A stretch of DNA of 64,000 nucleotides from assembly GCA_015179125.1 (NCBI GenBank), contig WHVA01000190.1:124001-188000 (forward strand), written 5' to 3'. This DNA is from Gautieria morchelliformis. Lineage: Eukaryota; Basidiomycota; Agaricomycetes; Gomphales; Gomphaceae. The translations under genes were made by a program, and so were the position numbers. The notes under the pieces were generated by a model. The model worked only from the letters and a program-made list of their open reading frames with translations, was not told where the DNA came from and made no database searches. Position 1 is the first letter of the stretch. Every line of letters starts with the position of its first letter. Below are positions 11,137-22,243 of this stretch, one piece after another.

Positions 11137-12137
11137 TGTCATGACCGGTCTATTTCCCCTACCACACTACCTCTATGTTCCCCCTCGTCACTCCCTAGCA
11201 TCTTCACCAGAGTTCACCGCACCCACCGACCACTCCCCCTCCACGTCCACTCTACCCGCTGTTCGCCCCATTCTCCAAACCGCTATTCACTCCTCGTGCA
11301 TTTCGCCAGCAGGCACGCCATCAAATATGATCGATACCAGTCACCCGGCATGATGGTTCATCATCAACCCCATCATCGTCTTAATCCAACCCCATTGGGT
11401 GTTCGTATGGCCAAAGTGTGTTCGCAGGACGTCCCTTCCATAGGTCGTGCGGGATCAACCCAGTAAACGAAGAGTCCGTGCAGGGTAGCATGTATGCGGG
11501 TCCCAAGACATGGTTTTGTCCATAAGTGCCTTCACCCCCTTTACTCTCCATCGTTTCATGTTCGCATTCTTCCCTCACTCTATTGTATGTTTATTCCATC
11601 TACTTAGTATCATGACTGCGCACCCCTATCCGACCCTAACTCACAACGGCCTCTTTCCTATTCGCTAATACCTTGCGAGCATTCGATATAAGTAGTTTAC
11701 ATTCGCAGGTATATTCTCCAGTTCAATTATCATACGTCGTTCATCTTGTGCACATTTGACCTCGCTGTGGTCATCGTCTTAAGCCTTCTCTTGGAGATTT
11801 CCATCTTCGACTAGCAGAGGACTTAGGCATCACTGGTGAGTTCTCATACTTCATCTTCGTTACCTTAGCCTTCGAACCATTTTCTGTGCTGTTGGCGAAG
11901 GGATTGTCGAGACTTAGACAGCCCTTCCATGAGAGCTTGCATGTTACATCGTCAAGTGCCACGGGCTATTTCGCTACGACTGTAGATAGGGTGAGCCCCA
12001 TTCGGGCAACCCTCTTACCTTGTGAACATTCATTGGTTCATCTATTCGCCGAACGGCATACTTATTCACACAAGTTATTCGGGCATTCGCTGTGTTCACT
12101 AATACACGATATTAACGCCTAAAAACCAATCTTGACA
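11137..12137 (+). repeat. LTR of the Gypsy B family, opposite orientation (likely solo)
   Basis: Starts TGTCATGACCGG and ends CCAATCTTGACA, about 1.0 kb. The flanking pentamers CCCTT and CCCGT match at four of five positions, in keeping with an old target duplication. It is inverted relative to the host Gypsy B LTRs. Confidence 0.7.
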
Positions 12138-13873
12138 CCCGTGTCCCATTTTATCACTGTATCCGTCAAAGGGGTCCGAAGCGATGGGAAGGACTGGCGA
12201 GGACCCAGAAGGTATGGTCCTTACATCACTTGTGTGATGGGTATGCTAACCAGATGATGGGGCTCGGTGAAGTTCCTCTGCTTATTTCGTAGCCAGCTGT
12301 GGTCCTGCGAGAATCGCCACAGGCTGTAGAGCCTACTGTGCGGACAAAGTGACGGTGCATGTTCTTCGCCCCGATGGGGAAGGTGACAATGTGCTGAGAC
12401 TGAGGAGTCTCATTCAGGCGATGTCCAGCTACCGTCAACGGCTCTCGAACACCCAGGCTAGTCACGGAGCGAAGAGCGGGGGAGCTGGTGGAGAGGTCGG
12501 AGTATCTGATGAAGTGTGTGTCGATAAAGTTGAATGAATTAAGAGGGGCTGTATTAGGAGGGGTCTCAGTGATGATGAGGAAAGTGGTAATAAAGTCAAG
12601 TTTCTACAATTAACTTGAACATAGAGGTGTTTCTTGGGTTTCTACAAGGGTCTAAGTCTTGGGTTTCTTTGGGTACTTCACATGGAATTCAGCGAGTCTG
12701 CAAGCTGAATTAGTAATGTTCGAAGAGGGTTCCCAAGATGTAGCCTCAGGGGTGTGTTCATAGCCCTTCCATTCCACTAGGTACTCCAGCCTTCTTCAGT
12801 GAACACAATATCAAGGATTTGCGAGATTTCGTATTCGTCGGCGGAGTCGATTTCGATGGGAGGTGGAGGATCTGCATGTCGACCTGGAATAGTAGATGGT
12901 GTGGCTGGTTCAAGAAGAGATGCATGAAACACTGGGTGAATCTGGTGAAGATCCAATGGTAAGCCTAAGCTAAACACATGAGAAGATATTTTAGCCATGA
13001 TGGGATATGGGCCAAGTCTTTGATGATCGAGTTTCTTTGAAGGCTGTTTTGTGCGAATATTTGGTGAGTCAAGCCATACTTTGTCCCTGACCTGAAACTC
13101 AGGAATTGGAATGTGGCGACTGGTTGTGGCTGAAGTGTACTGGGTAATTGATTTCTTTATTTGATCTCAAAGGTACTGATGAATGTCCTTGAGATCTGCC
13201 GACTGGTGGTAAGCATCTTCGGAAGCAACCGAAGTGAGAGATACTTTGAGCTTTGGATGGAAACCCTTGTTGGCAAAGAAGGGTGTGACCTGGGTCACCG
13301 AATGGGCTGTGTTGTTATAGGTGAATTTGGCGAGGGGGAGGAGGTCGACCCAGTCATCCTGCTGGTAGTTGATGTGGACGTGGAGGTACTGTTCTAGGAT
13401 CTGGTTCACTCGTTCTGTCTGTCCATTGGTTTGGGGGTGGTAGGCTGTGGATAGGTTGCCTTTGATGCCGAAGATTTTGCAGAGCGAGGTCCAGAATCAT
13501 GACGTGAAGTGCTTCCCTCGATTGGAAATGATGTCACTGGGGCTATCATGTTTAGCGAATACATGGTGAAGGAAGAGCATGGCAATGTCTCCTGAATCAA
13601 TGTCTGAAAATGTTGGAATGAACAGCGCCATCTTTGTGAGGCGGTCGACAATGACCAGGATCATTGTGTCCATCTGAAGGCGGGAGCCCCTCGATGAAGT
13701 CCATGGAGATCAAGTCCCAAGGTCGTTGGCTTCTGGGGAGGAAGTGAAGAGGACTGAAGGGTTTGTGATGAATGGACTTAAGGAGCCGATGTAGTTGGTG
13801 ATGAAGGTGGACATGTTCAGCCAATGGTACTCTCTCTGAATGTTCTTCATCGTTTTGCTGATCCCTGGGTGTC
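12138..13873 (-). mobile_element. Gypsy B integrase and chromodomain segment
   Basis: Minus strand. A zinc-binding/integrase N-terminal portion with HPGISKTMKNIQREYHW lies near 13.8 kb, the integrase core start DLISMDFIEGLPPS near 13.7 kb, and the region with WVDLLPLAKFTYNNTAHSVT near 13.3 kb. Near 12.8 kb lies HPVFHASLLEP, followed by YEISQILDI and WKGYEHTPEATSWEP, a chromodomain. The chromodomain identifies a chromovirus and is known in this clade to steer insertion to marked chromatin. Broken fossil. Confidence 0.8.
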
Positions 13874-13878
13874 CTGCT

Positions 13879-14377
13879 TGTAGAGGACAGGAATTATAGG
13901 CAGTAGGAATGGACTTCTTGCTCAAAAGAATAGACTAGAAAACAATTCACTCTCTCAGTGAATTTAGTTGTCACTATATAAATATATTATACACTACCTA
14001 GAAAACAATTCACTACAGAGGATTTCTAGGTTAATAAATCGAAAGAATGCTAGACTAATTTACTTGCCTCTCTCAGTGAATTTAGTTGTCACTGAGAGAG
14101 GGGGAAACTGTTTCACTGCGCATGTACTACTACCCGGCCCTTTAGCGCCCAAGAGCTCGCGCGTCGAAGTCATTTCAGACTCCGCTGGGTGCAGCCGCTT
14201 GTGAAAGTAGGAATAACAAGATGAAATGGAGAGATAGGGAGTGAGTGGAAAATTTCGAAAATAACCAGAGAAATGGATGCATGATACAAGAACAACATGA
14301 GAAGAAATTGAGAAAGCACACAACAAATTGGATATATTATGCTTGATTTTGGTGCAGGAGCATCAATGCACCCAACA
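13879..14377 (+). mobile_element. Solo LTR, family X, copy 1
   Basis: 499 bp, TGTAGAGGACAG...CACCCAACA, flanked by a perfect 5 bp duplication CTGCT (13874-13878 and 14378-14382). It is similar over its length to 35691-36174 and 54070-54557 but more diverged at the 5' end. It contains an internal palindrome built on CTCTCTCAGTGAATT/GTCACTGAGAGAG. It sits between the RNase H and integrase regions of Gypsy B. Confidence 0.85.
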
Positions 14378-14382
14378 CTGCT

Positions 14383-14937
14383 AACTGATGATCATGCAGT
14401 GAGCGAAGGATTTCCAAGCGAATATCATTGTGATCAGGGACATACATTCGCTGTTTGTACAACAGAGTTTTCCCATCCTCTCAAAGTGACCAGGGGTCTG
14501 GCTTTGCATTCAGAGGGACGATTGCCATCGACTGAGACTGAAGACGAGTGATGTGAGCTGAGGACAAGGGATTAGTCAACTGGCCCTGTTGGATGGATGT
14601 CAACAGTGATGCAGAGTCAAGGATGATGGCACGAATGAGTTGCCCGGTCTTAAACATGGACTGGAAGTTGTGAGGATTCGCCTATGTGTAAGCACCATCC
14701 CCCTGTTAGGGTACACATTGCCCCGATGGGTCAATGCATCAGGCTTCATGCTGAGTCACCCAAGCAAATGATGTAGTTGAACCCTGACAGGTGTTTGGAC
14801 CATTGAACTCGGGTCAGCTGCTTTGTCATCATAAAGTACTCGAGGTTCTTGTGGTTGGAGAGGATGAGGATGACATGGGATGCTCCTTCGAGGTAGTTTC
14901 ACCATTGCTTGAAGGCGCAGAAGATGGCAAGGAGCTC
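14383..14937 (-). mobile_element. Gypsy B RNase H remainder
   Basis: Minus-strand pol sequence between the foldback and solo LTR X1. The frame ending at the foldback junction contains ELLAIFCAFKQW, the RNase H segment that completes the YEIYNK motif on the other side of the insertion at 18953. Fossil, broken. Confidence 0.65.
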
Positions 14938-15096
14938 CTTCACTGGAGGCATATAAAAATTTTCTGGTCTGAGAAACTGTTCAAAAAATTGTAAAGATAT
15001 TCCAAAAATTTTCAGTGTATTTAAGGTAAAAAAAACTTTAACAAAATTTTGGTTTTTGTTAGAATTTGTTGAGCAAGAAAATTGTAATAAAGTTTA

Positions 15097-15655
15097 CAGC
15101 GCTTTGCATAAGTTAGGGCGCGCGCTGAAAAAAACGCCCAAACGTGCGTTCTAGCAAAATAAATACATATCTCACCCAATACTGCCAATAACAAGAAAAG
15201 CAAATAGTATGAAATGATGTGAATAATCAGGGCTAAAATATAAGCTATCAAGCACATGATAATTTGCAGTATTGAGAAATGTAAACTCACCAGCTTTATT
15301 CCAGCTCTGGGGATCCAGGGAGGGCACAGGGATTCCCCCTCCTTTGATATGTTGTAAGTGTGAGATACATACATGACATCCTGTCATTTGCTATGCAGCT
15401 GAATGCCCCTGTCCCTCAGGGGGGATTACTGGTAGGTCTTCCAGCTAATATGCCTTCTAGAAGTAGCCAATCACCTCCTCTTTGTCTGTTTTTTTTTATA
15501 TATAATACTTTTATAATATATATGTACAATTATACACTATTTTCTGGTCAATAGGTAATTAGGAACCCTCAGTCTATGCTTGGGGATGAAGACAGCCCCT
15601 CCTTACTAATCAACACATGCCTGACAATCATGCACGTGACTCGTCCTTTCTTCGA
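15097..15655 (+). repeat. Left terminal inverted repeat of the mariner
   Basis: Near-perfect reverse complement of 18160-18715. Similarity fades just after CTCGTCCTTTCT. Translations reading through it (hydrophobic frames seen in both repeats) are mirror images of each other and are not taken as genes. Confidence 0.85.
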
Positions 15656-15674
15656 CTGCCACGACATTGCCACC

Positions 15675-17288
15675 ATGAATGAGGATGTCGATGTCGATGT
15701 AGCCCCGACTGCTGCTACAAAGGTCACTCTCCGATTACCCAAAGCTATACCCAACACTATACCTGATGATGATGACATTGCTCCTGCAGAGGTGTCACCT
15801 CCACCATCTCCTACCAATCTTGCACCCCCACCTGCAAAACGAGGTTGAGGAAGGCCATGTGGATCAGGAAAGGTACACACCATAATCCCTACCCTACCTA
15901 GGAAAAGCGGGACAGCAGCCAAGGACTCCAGGAAAGTGGTGAATGTGGATGAAGATGCCGATGTTGATCCTAAGGATAATCCCTCAGACTGTATGTCCTC
16001 CTATCCCTTGCATGCCATTCACTCACTTCTAGACAGCTATCATTCTTCTTATACCACAGTGCCTAATGGAGAATGCTAGTAAGCGAAGGTCGGTCCTGAA
16101 GTCTGCCACCTTTCAAGAGGTCACCCAACTTGTGCATGAGACCATGGACTGTGAGGATGCTCAGCTCAAACCGATGTTGATGTACAAAACCCGTGGCCAC
16201 ACAAAGAGTTTGGCCCCTCATTGTCTCACAGAGGAGGAAGAATGGCGCAATTTGGTTGATACGCTTGAAATTGGTGAGCTCAAGGGGCAGCCACCCAAGG
16301 TGAATATCATTGTCACAGAAAAGGTTTGTGTTTTGTTCAGTGATGCCGTTTGAATACTGATGTGCTCTGTCTTAGTATCTCACTGCACTGGCGCTGAAGC
16401 TCAAAGGGGCTGCCAATGTGAATGGCAAACGGGGCCGGGTGAAGTCTCCCCCTCTCAACCTTGATTTGGAAGGCCCTGCACATTCAGTATCTGACACTGA
16501 TGCTGTAACCGAAGCTTTTGTGAAGGTGAAGGCCGCTCGCTCATGCTGTGCTGTCTGCGGGCCTACCAAGCCATGTCTGGTTGAGGGTGATACCCATCAT
16601 GAGCTTAGCGTGTCCAAGCTCAAGCCTTGGGCACGTAGTTTGGTGAGTGCAATTATGCCTTTGTTATTCTAATGTCTTATCTCCCTTCTAGGCAGTACAC
16701 ACACCCATGGTGACTCTAAGCCGGCTTCCGCACACCGAGGCCTTCGAGGTCTTTTTCAAGAAGCAGAATCAGCCCACACCCTCAGACCCTATTGTCATCG
16801 CCCCACCAGTGCCTCCTATGCCTGCAGTGCCAGCCCCTGGGACTACTTGGCCATTCTATCCGTCTCTGCCTGGCTACCCACCTGGGTATCCTGTGTATCC
16901 ACAACATATGTCTCCTATGCCATATGCCTACAGCCACTCGCAATTTCCAGCAGTACCAGCCCCAGCCCCAGTTCCTGCACCCACTGCCGTATCTGAGCCT
17001 TCCAGTGACCCTCCCGAAGCTGGAACACTGAGCATATATCCAGAGTGCTCGGTGTTCATGAAAGCGCTGGCAGATGCCCACCCAAAGCGTAATCTCCATG
17101 CCTTTGTCTCTGCCTTTGAGGATATGGGGTTCTTTCATATAGATGAACTGAAGAACTTCAAGGTGGCTGATCTCACAGTTGCACCATACAGTTTACTTCT
17201 CGGGACTGCTCAATTTGTACTTACGGCAGTGACTAAGAAGGTAGCGAGCATCAATCGCACTTGCAAAGGTAAGGCCAAGGCTACTTAG
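15675..17288 (+). CDS. Passenger gene in mariner: AT-hook, proline-rich protein
   Basis: Unrecognised gene of about 450-480 codons in about four exons. The start is the ATG at 15675 (MNEDVDVDVAP), just inside the left TIR. The N-terminus is acidic and leads to an AT-hook-like motif KRG-x-GRPCGSGK (about 15835-15880), where an in-frame TGA replaces what was probably CGA. Later exons at about 16060-16323, 16376-16642 and 16692-17288 have clean GT-AG introns; the first junction is uncertain. The middle has a CAVCGPTKPC cysteine cluster, then a Pro/Tyr-rich linker (about 16780-17010). The C-terminal 80 residues (CSVFMKALADAHPKRNLHAF then VSAFEDMGFFHIDELKNFKV) look like a small helical, SAM-like domain. 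A poly-A-like AATAAA lies near 17330. It is convergent with the transposase, ending about 70 bp from it. A DNA-binding role is plausible but only inferred. Confidence 0.6.
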
Positions 17289-17356
17289 ATATCATTGTGA
17301 TGCGTGTCCCTAGCCATATTGTGATGATACAATAAATACAAATGATGGGGCCATGT

Positions 17357-18152
17357 TTACTTGTCAGGAATGGAAGCGTGCAGAAATGACAGAAGAGCAA
17401 AAGTATCGCTATAGAGGATCCCTTCCAGTGTCAATGCTGGCAGGATAGAGTATCTAACAAAGTAGTTAGAATTGAATGTCAGAAGCAAGGAAGAAGAATG
17501 ATACCTGTCCCCTCTTATGAAGTAGCTGTGTACACGTGCCCGTGTTCCCTTGCGTGACCAACCCATGAGCCTGTCAGCCACTTTGAGGTTCACTCCACAT
17601 TCATCTGTGAATACTAGGCGTTCTGGTGTTTCATCTGCAATCTGTAGCTGAAATGCCCTCCTTGACTCTTCACACCTTTTCAAAGCTGACTTGGAAAGCT
17701 ACAAGCCATGTCAGTTTTGATGATCTATTCAGAGTGCCTGCTTACCTTCTTCGAGGTAATTCCCAAGCGCTTCAATGACCTCCAAATAGTAGCCAGAGAC
17801 ACACTGACATCATATCGCCATTGTAGTTCATCCTGTAACTCGTCCAAGTAGATCGCAGGATATTGATCCAATAGAGTAAGCAATAGCTGAAAACAGTGAG
17901 CTCATAGCACTGCAAAAGCTGTGGTATGACTTACTGTAACCTGGCTTGTTGATAACAAAGGTGCTCGCCCAACCTTCTGAGGCTCCTTGAGCACAGTGCC
18001 TATTTCATCCCATGTTTGTAAAACACGCTGTACAACTGGACTGGCATGTCAAGGTCAATGGCGATGTCTGTATTGGACTTCTGAAGGACGGTACTCTGAT
18101 AAATGACAAGCTTTTTTACCTCCTTTGTATATCGGCGACGCTGAGGTGGCAT
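17357..18152 (-). pseudogene. Tc1/mariner-type transposase, truncated
   Basis: The start MPPQRRRYTKEVKKLVIYQS at 18152 opens a helix-turn-helix domain that continues TWDEIGTVLKEPQKVGRAPL. Further exons on the minus strand are at about 17748-17886 (LDQYPAIYLDELQDELQW then SLKRLGITSKK), about 17511-17699 (PERLVFTDECGVNLKVADRL) and about 17357-17458 (RYSILPALTLEGILYSD). The helix-turn-helix and the first catalytic Asp (FTDECG) of the DDE_3 domain are present. The protein ends soon after the RYSILPAL strand, so the second Asp (usually in VLDNC) and the third acidic residue are missing. There is also a one-base frame slip near 18035, between MPVQ and QRVLQTWDE. It is therefore not expected to cut DNA. 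The passenger gene occupies the space where the 3' part of the transposase should be. Confidence 0.75.
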
Positions 18153-18159
18153 GGCGAGT

Positions 18160-18715
18160 TGGAGAAAGGACGAGTCACGTGCATGATTGTCAGGCACGTG
18201 TTGATTAGTAAGGAGGGGCCGTCTTCATCCCCAAGCATAGACTGAGGGTTCCTAATTACCTATTGACCAGAAAATAGTGTATAATTGTACATATATATTA
18301 TAAAAGTATTATATAAACAAAAACAGACAAAGAGGAGGTGATTGGCTACTTCTAGAAGGCATATTAGCTGGAAGACCTACCAGTAATCCCCCCTGAGGGA
18401 CAGGGGCATTCAGCTGCATAGCAAATGACAGGATGTCATGTATGTATCTCACACTTACAACATATCAAAGGAGGGGGAATCCCTGTGCCCTCCCTGGATC
18501 CCCAGAGCTGGAATAAAGCTGGTGAGTTTACATTTCTCAATACTGCAAATTATCATGTGCTTGATAGCTTATATTTTAGCCCTGATTATTCACATCATTT
18601 CCTACTATTTGCCTTTCTTGTTATTGGCAGTATTGGGTGAGATATGTATTTATTTTGCTAGAATGCACATTTGGGCGTTTTTTTCAGCGCGCGCCCTAAC
18701 TTATGCAAAGCACTG
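18160..18715 (-). repeat. Right terminal inverted repeat of the mariner
   Basis: Reverse complement of 15097-15655. It ends in CTTATGCAAAGCACTG followed by TA. The transposase start codon lies just inside its inner edge, as the passenger start does on the left, so both genes could be driven from TIR-borne promoters (inference). Confidence 0.85.
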
Positions 18716-18952
18716 TAAAGTCTTTTGCAGAGTTTTTTATAAGTTTCTTTGTGAAATCACAAAGAAACCCCTAAAAAACCCTGAAAAAACTTTGAATTTT
18801 TTTACAATTTTCTTGCTCAACAAATTCTAATAAAAACACAAAATTTTATTATAGTTTTTTTTACATAAAAAACACTAAAAATATTTGGAAAATCTTTAGA
18901 GTTTTTTCAATGGTTTTTCAGACAAGAAAACCTTTATATGCCTCCAGTGCTT

Positions 18953-20716
18953 GTTGTAAATCTCATAGTTCATCTTGGCTGGTGCCATTCCTCGCCAATA
19001 GAAGACAATCGGATGGATATTGTCATCGGAGGGGGTGATCTGGGAGATGATGGCGGTGATGGCGTACTCAGAGGCATCCGTTTCGATGACAGTGGGATTA
19101 TTAGGGTTGAAGTGGATGAGGACTGGGGCCTTGGAGAACGCAGCCTTGAGTGCCTCAAAGGCCTCCTGCTGCTTTGCATCTCAGGTGAACGGAGTATCCT
19201 TCCTGGTCAAGCGAGTAAGTGGTAGGACAATGTCTGAGAACGAAATGATGAATCTTCTGTAGCAGTTCGCAAAGCCCAGGAATGATTTGACTTCGCGTAG
19301 GTTCATCGGTACAGGCCACTTTGTGATGGCAGCAGTCTTCTCGACGTCCATGGAGACCCCAGCAGGAGAGATGATGAATCCAAGGAACTTGACCCAGTCC
19401 CAATGGAAAAGGCACTTCTCTGGCTTTATGAAGAGGTTGTGCTTGCAAAGACGGGCAAGGACCATTCGGACATGCTCTAAGTGATCCTTCTTGTTCCTGG
19501 AGAAGCTGAGGATGTCGTCGAGGTAGACTACAATGAAGACATCAGCCATGTCTCGGAATATGTCATTCATGAAGTGCTGGAAAGTAGCTGGGGCATTCAT
19601 CAACCCAAATGGAATGACCAGGTATTCGAAGGACCCATATTGAGTTCAGAAGGCTGTCTTCCATTCTTGACCAGAGGTTATTCGAACATTGTTGAACCCT
19701 GTGTGAAGGTTGAACTTGGTATAGATGTTCGTGCTTTTGAGTTGGTCAATAAGGCTCGGAATCAGTGGGATAGGGTACTTGTTCTTTTGTGTGATACAAT
19801 TCAACCCTCGGTAGTCCACACACATTCTCAGTGTACCATCCTTCTTCTTTGCAAATATCACAGGGGCACCACTGGGTGACTGGGAGGAGCAGATGAATCC
19901 CTTGCCAAGCATATCTTCAAGATAGTCAGGAAGTGCTTCTAATTCGGTGTTCGAGAGTGGGTATATGGGACCATGAGGTGGTGTGCCATCGTTCTCGATT
20001 TCAATGGTGTGGTCGTAAGGGTGATGTGGGGGCAAGTCCTTGGCTTTAGCACGTGAGAAGATATCGAAGAAGTCATGGTACTCCTCTGGTACCACAGTTC
20101 TGAACATCTCTAACTCGTCCCTCGGTAGGGGGTTTTTGTGAAGGAGGGTAGTCGGAGCTGGTGCGTTGCCTACAGCGCAAAGCGAAGTAGGTTTGGGGAT
20201 CGTAGGGTGCATGTTGCATGAATGTTTCTTCTTCACCGAGCTTCATGATTAGCTTGAAGGCGACTACACTGATTGAGCTTATATGTGGTGTTGTCCTTCA
20301 TATAGGGGGCAGATTAGGAGGTGAATAATAGAATGGGAGGTGGTCATCAGTTAGTGATTCCATACATGGTGTACAGGGGTGAGGATGATTTGGAACGGGC
20401 TCTGTTTTTGGTCGAATTGGTTTGGTTTCTATTATGCTTTCTTCCGTGGCTGAAAATGGACGGATGAGAGTATTAGGAAGTGATATGGAGGACTCAGAGG
20501 AGTCATTCTCGACAGGCTTGGCTGAGAGAAGTAATGGTTCTCCATCCACGTCGAATGTCTGTTTGTAACCAGAAAGATTCAGAATAAGAGTGGGCGAAGA
20601 AGTGACATCTGGTGGAAGGACTGGGATGTAAGAGAGTGGTCCAATTGCCATGTTTGGGACGTAGCCCAAGGATGGTGGGGACTCAACCCTCTTTTGATGT
20701 TGTTCCTATGATCAGA
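18953..20716 (-). mobile_element. Gypsy B reverse transcriptase segment
   Basis: Minus strand. Upstream linker containing LNLSGYKQTFDVDGE near 20.5 kb. RT begins near 20.05 kb (HPYDHTIEIENDGTPPHGP, then GAPVIFAKKKDGTLRMCVDY) and carries the YLDD active-site box in [13 protein letters not shown] near 19.5 kb. RNase H begins near 19.2 kb and runs into the foldback junction. Broken fossil. Confidence 0.85.
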
Positions 20717-20718
20717 TT

Positions 20719-21723
20719 GTCACGACTCATGTATTTCCTGCACCTAGTTATCCCCGTTTCCCCTTTCACCACTCCTGCTCCGTGTTCGCTCGGGTTCACC
20801 CCTGACTTCGATCACTCCTCTCCTATGTCCTCCCCATTCACCCTTCATCACATTCGCCAAACGACTATTCGCTGCTCGCATCATTTGCCAGCAGGCACAC
20901 CATTAAACACGATTGACGTCCCCTACCCGGTATGATGGCTTGTCACTGGCCCCATCAGCTTCTCGATCCAACCCCTTTGGGTGTTCATATGGCCAGGATG
21001 TGTTCGCAGGACATCCTGCCCGTAGGTTGTGAGGGATCAGCCCAGTAGATGAAGAGTCCATGCAGGGTAGCATGTATGCAGGTCCCAAGACATGGTTCCA
21101 TACATAAGTGCCTTCACCACCTTTACTCTCTGTCGTTTCATGTTCGCACCCCTCCCTCACTCTATTGTATGTTTATTTCATCTATTTTGTATCATGACTG
21201 CACACCCCTATCCAACCCTGACTCACGACGGCCTCTTTCCTATTCGCTGATACCGTACGAGCATTCGATATAAGTAGTTTACATTCACATGTATATTCCC
21301 CAGTTCAATTATCATACATCCATCTTGTGCAAACTTGACCTCGCTGTGATCATCGTCTTGAGCCTTCTCCTGTAGATTTCTATCTTTGACCAGAAGAGGG
21401 ATTAGGCATCACTGGTGAGTTCTCATACTTCATCTTCGTTACCTTAGCCTTCGAACTATTTTCTGTGCTGTCAGCGAAGGGATTGTCGCTACTTAGACAA
21501 CCCTTCCGTGACACCTTGCACGTTACATCGTCAAGTGCCATGGGCTATTTCGCTATGACTGTAGATAGGGCGAGCTCCGTTTGGGCAGCCCTCTTATCTT
21601 GTGAACATTTGTTGGTTCACCTATTCACCGACCGGCATACTTATTGGCACAAGTTATTCGGGCATTCGCTGTGTTCACTAATACACAATACACGATATTA
21701 ACACCTAAAAACCAATCTTGACA
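20719..21723 (+). repeat. LTR of the Gypsy B family, inverted, inside Gypsy B
   Basis: Begins TGTCACGACTCATG and ends CCAATCTTGACA, about 1.0 kb. The flanking pentamers (CAGAT and CAAGG) do not match. The roughly 25 bp to its left resemble LTR interior sequence, as at the junction near 23273-23300, so it may be one end of a chimeric LTR like those at 22244-23510 and 61843-63363. Confidence 0.7.
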
Positions 21724-22238
21724 CAAGGCAGTGTGGAGTTCGGGAATACTGTTGAAGATAGCCGGAGGGGAAATCATTGTGCAGCCCATAGCGACCATCA
21801 TATGTTGGAGCATGGAATCGGTGCTGGAAGGAAAGGTAATTGAGAGAGAGCCCTAATGGATGGTGGGTTTCGTAGAGCGAAGCCATGGAAGCCCGAGAAC
21901 GATAGTGGCCGAAGGATGTAACTTTGTGACAAGTAGAAAAATGTCCTCCAAAGAGCAGTTGCTGAATGTGAGACTAGTATCTAGATACTTGTGAATGAAA
22001 CCAGCAGTGGCTGGCTTCCCATCAAAAAGGGAGAGAGCGATTGGCAAACGGAGCGATGTACATATGAAACCAGGACGAGAGGAGAATGAGCTATCAATGA
22101 AATTCGAAGTGGCACCAGAGTCAATGAGAGTAGGAATGGAGTTAGAGAGACCAGGAAGGTGTACATGGATGATGAAGGACGAATCGGAATGGGAGCTAAT
22201 AGAAGCAAACAAATACACAGATGGTACAGAGTAGATAG
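21724..22238 (-). mobile_element. Gypsy B aspartic protease segment
   Basis: Minus strand. Contains the retropepsin-type active-site segment TLIDSGATSNFIDSSF and, later, IVLGLPWLRSTKP, the second conserved protease block. It is isolated between two LTR insertions of the same family. Fossil. Confidence 0.85.
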
Positions 22239-22243
22239 GGTTG

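Larger units (their letters stand above)
15097..18715. mobile_element. Tc1/mariner-type element with long TIRs and a passenger gene
   Basis: 3619 bp, starting CAGCGCTTTGCATAAG and ending CTTATGCAAAGCACTG, flanked by TA on both sides (15095-15096 and 18716-18717), the standard Tc1/mariner target. The terminal inverted repeats are very long for this superfamily, about 556-559 bp (15097-15655 against 18160-18715), and nearly identical. Between them lie two convergent genes: a transposase on the minus strand (17357-18152) and a second, unrelated gene on the plus strand (15675-17288). The empty target can be read from FB1, where the same TA is uninterrupted (near 8951). Confidence 0.85.
14941..18949. 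mobile_element. Foldback CACTA-type element (FB2) interrupted by a mariner
   Basis: Same terminal sequences as FB1: CACTGGAGGCATATAA at 14941 and TTATATGCCTCCAGTG ending at 18949. The 3 bp duplication is CTT (14938-14940 and 18950-18952). It was inserted into the RNase H region of Gypsy B and was later split by the Tc1/mariner element at 15097-18715. Without the mariner it would be about 390 bp, the size of FB1. Confidence 0.85.

Noticed and set aside
15021-15374. Hydrophobic reading frame on the minus strand, mirrored at 18438-18830 on the plus strand
   Set aside because: The two are reverse complements within the mariner TIRs and extend into the AT-rich foldback; no intron, start context or domain supports a gene.
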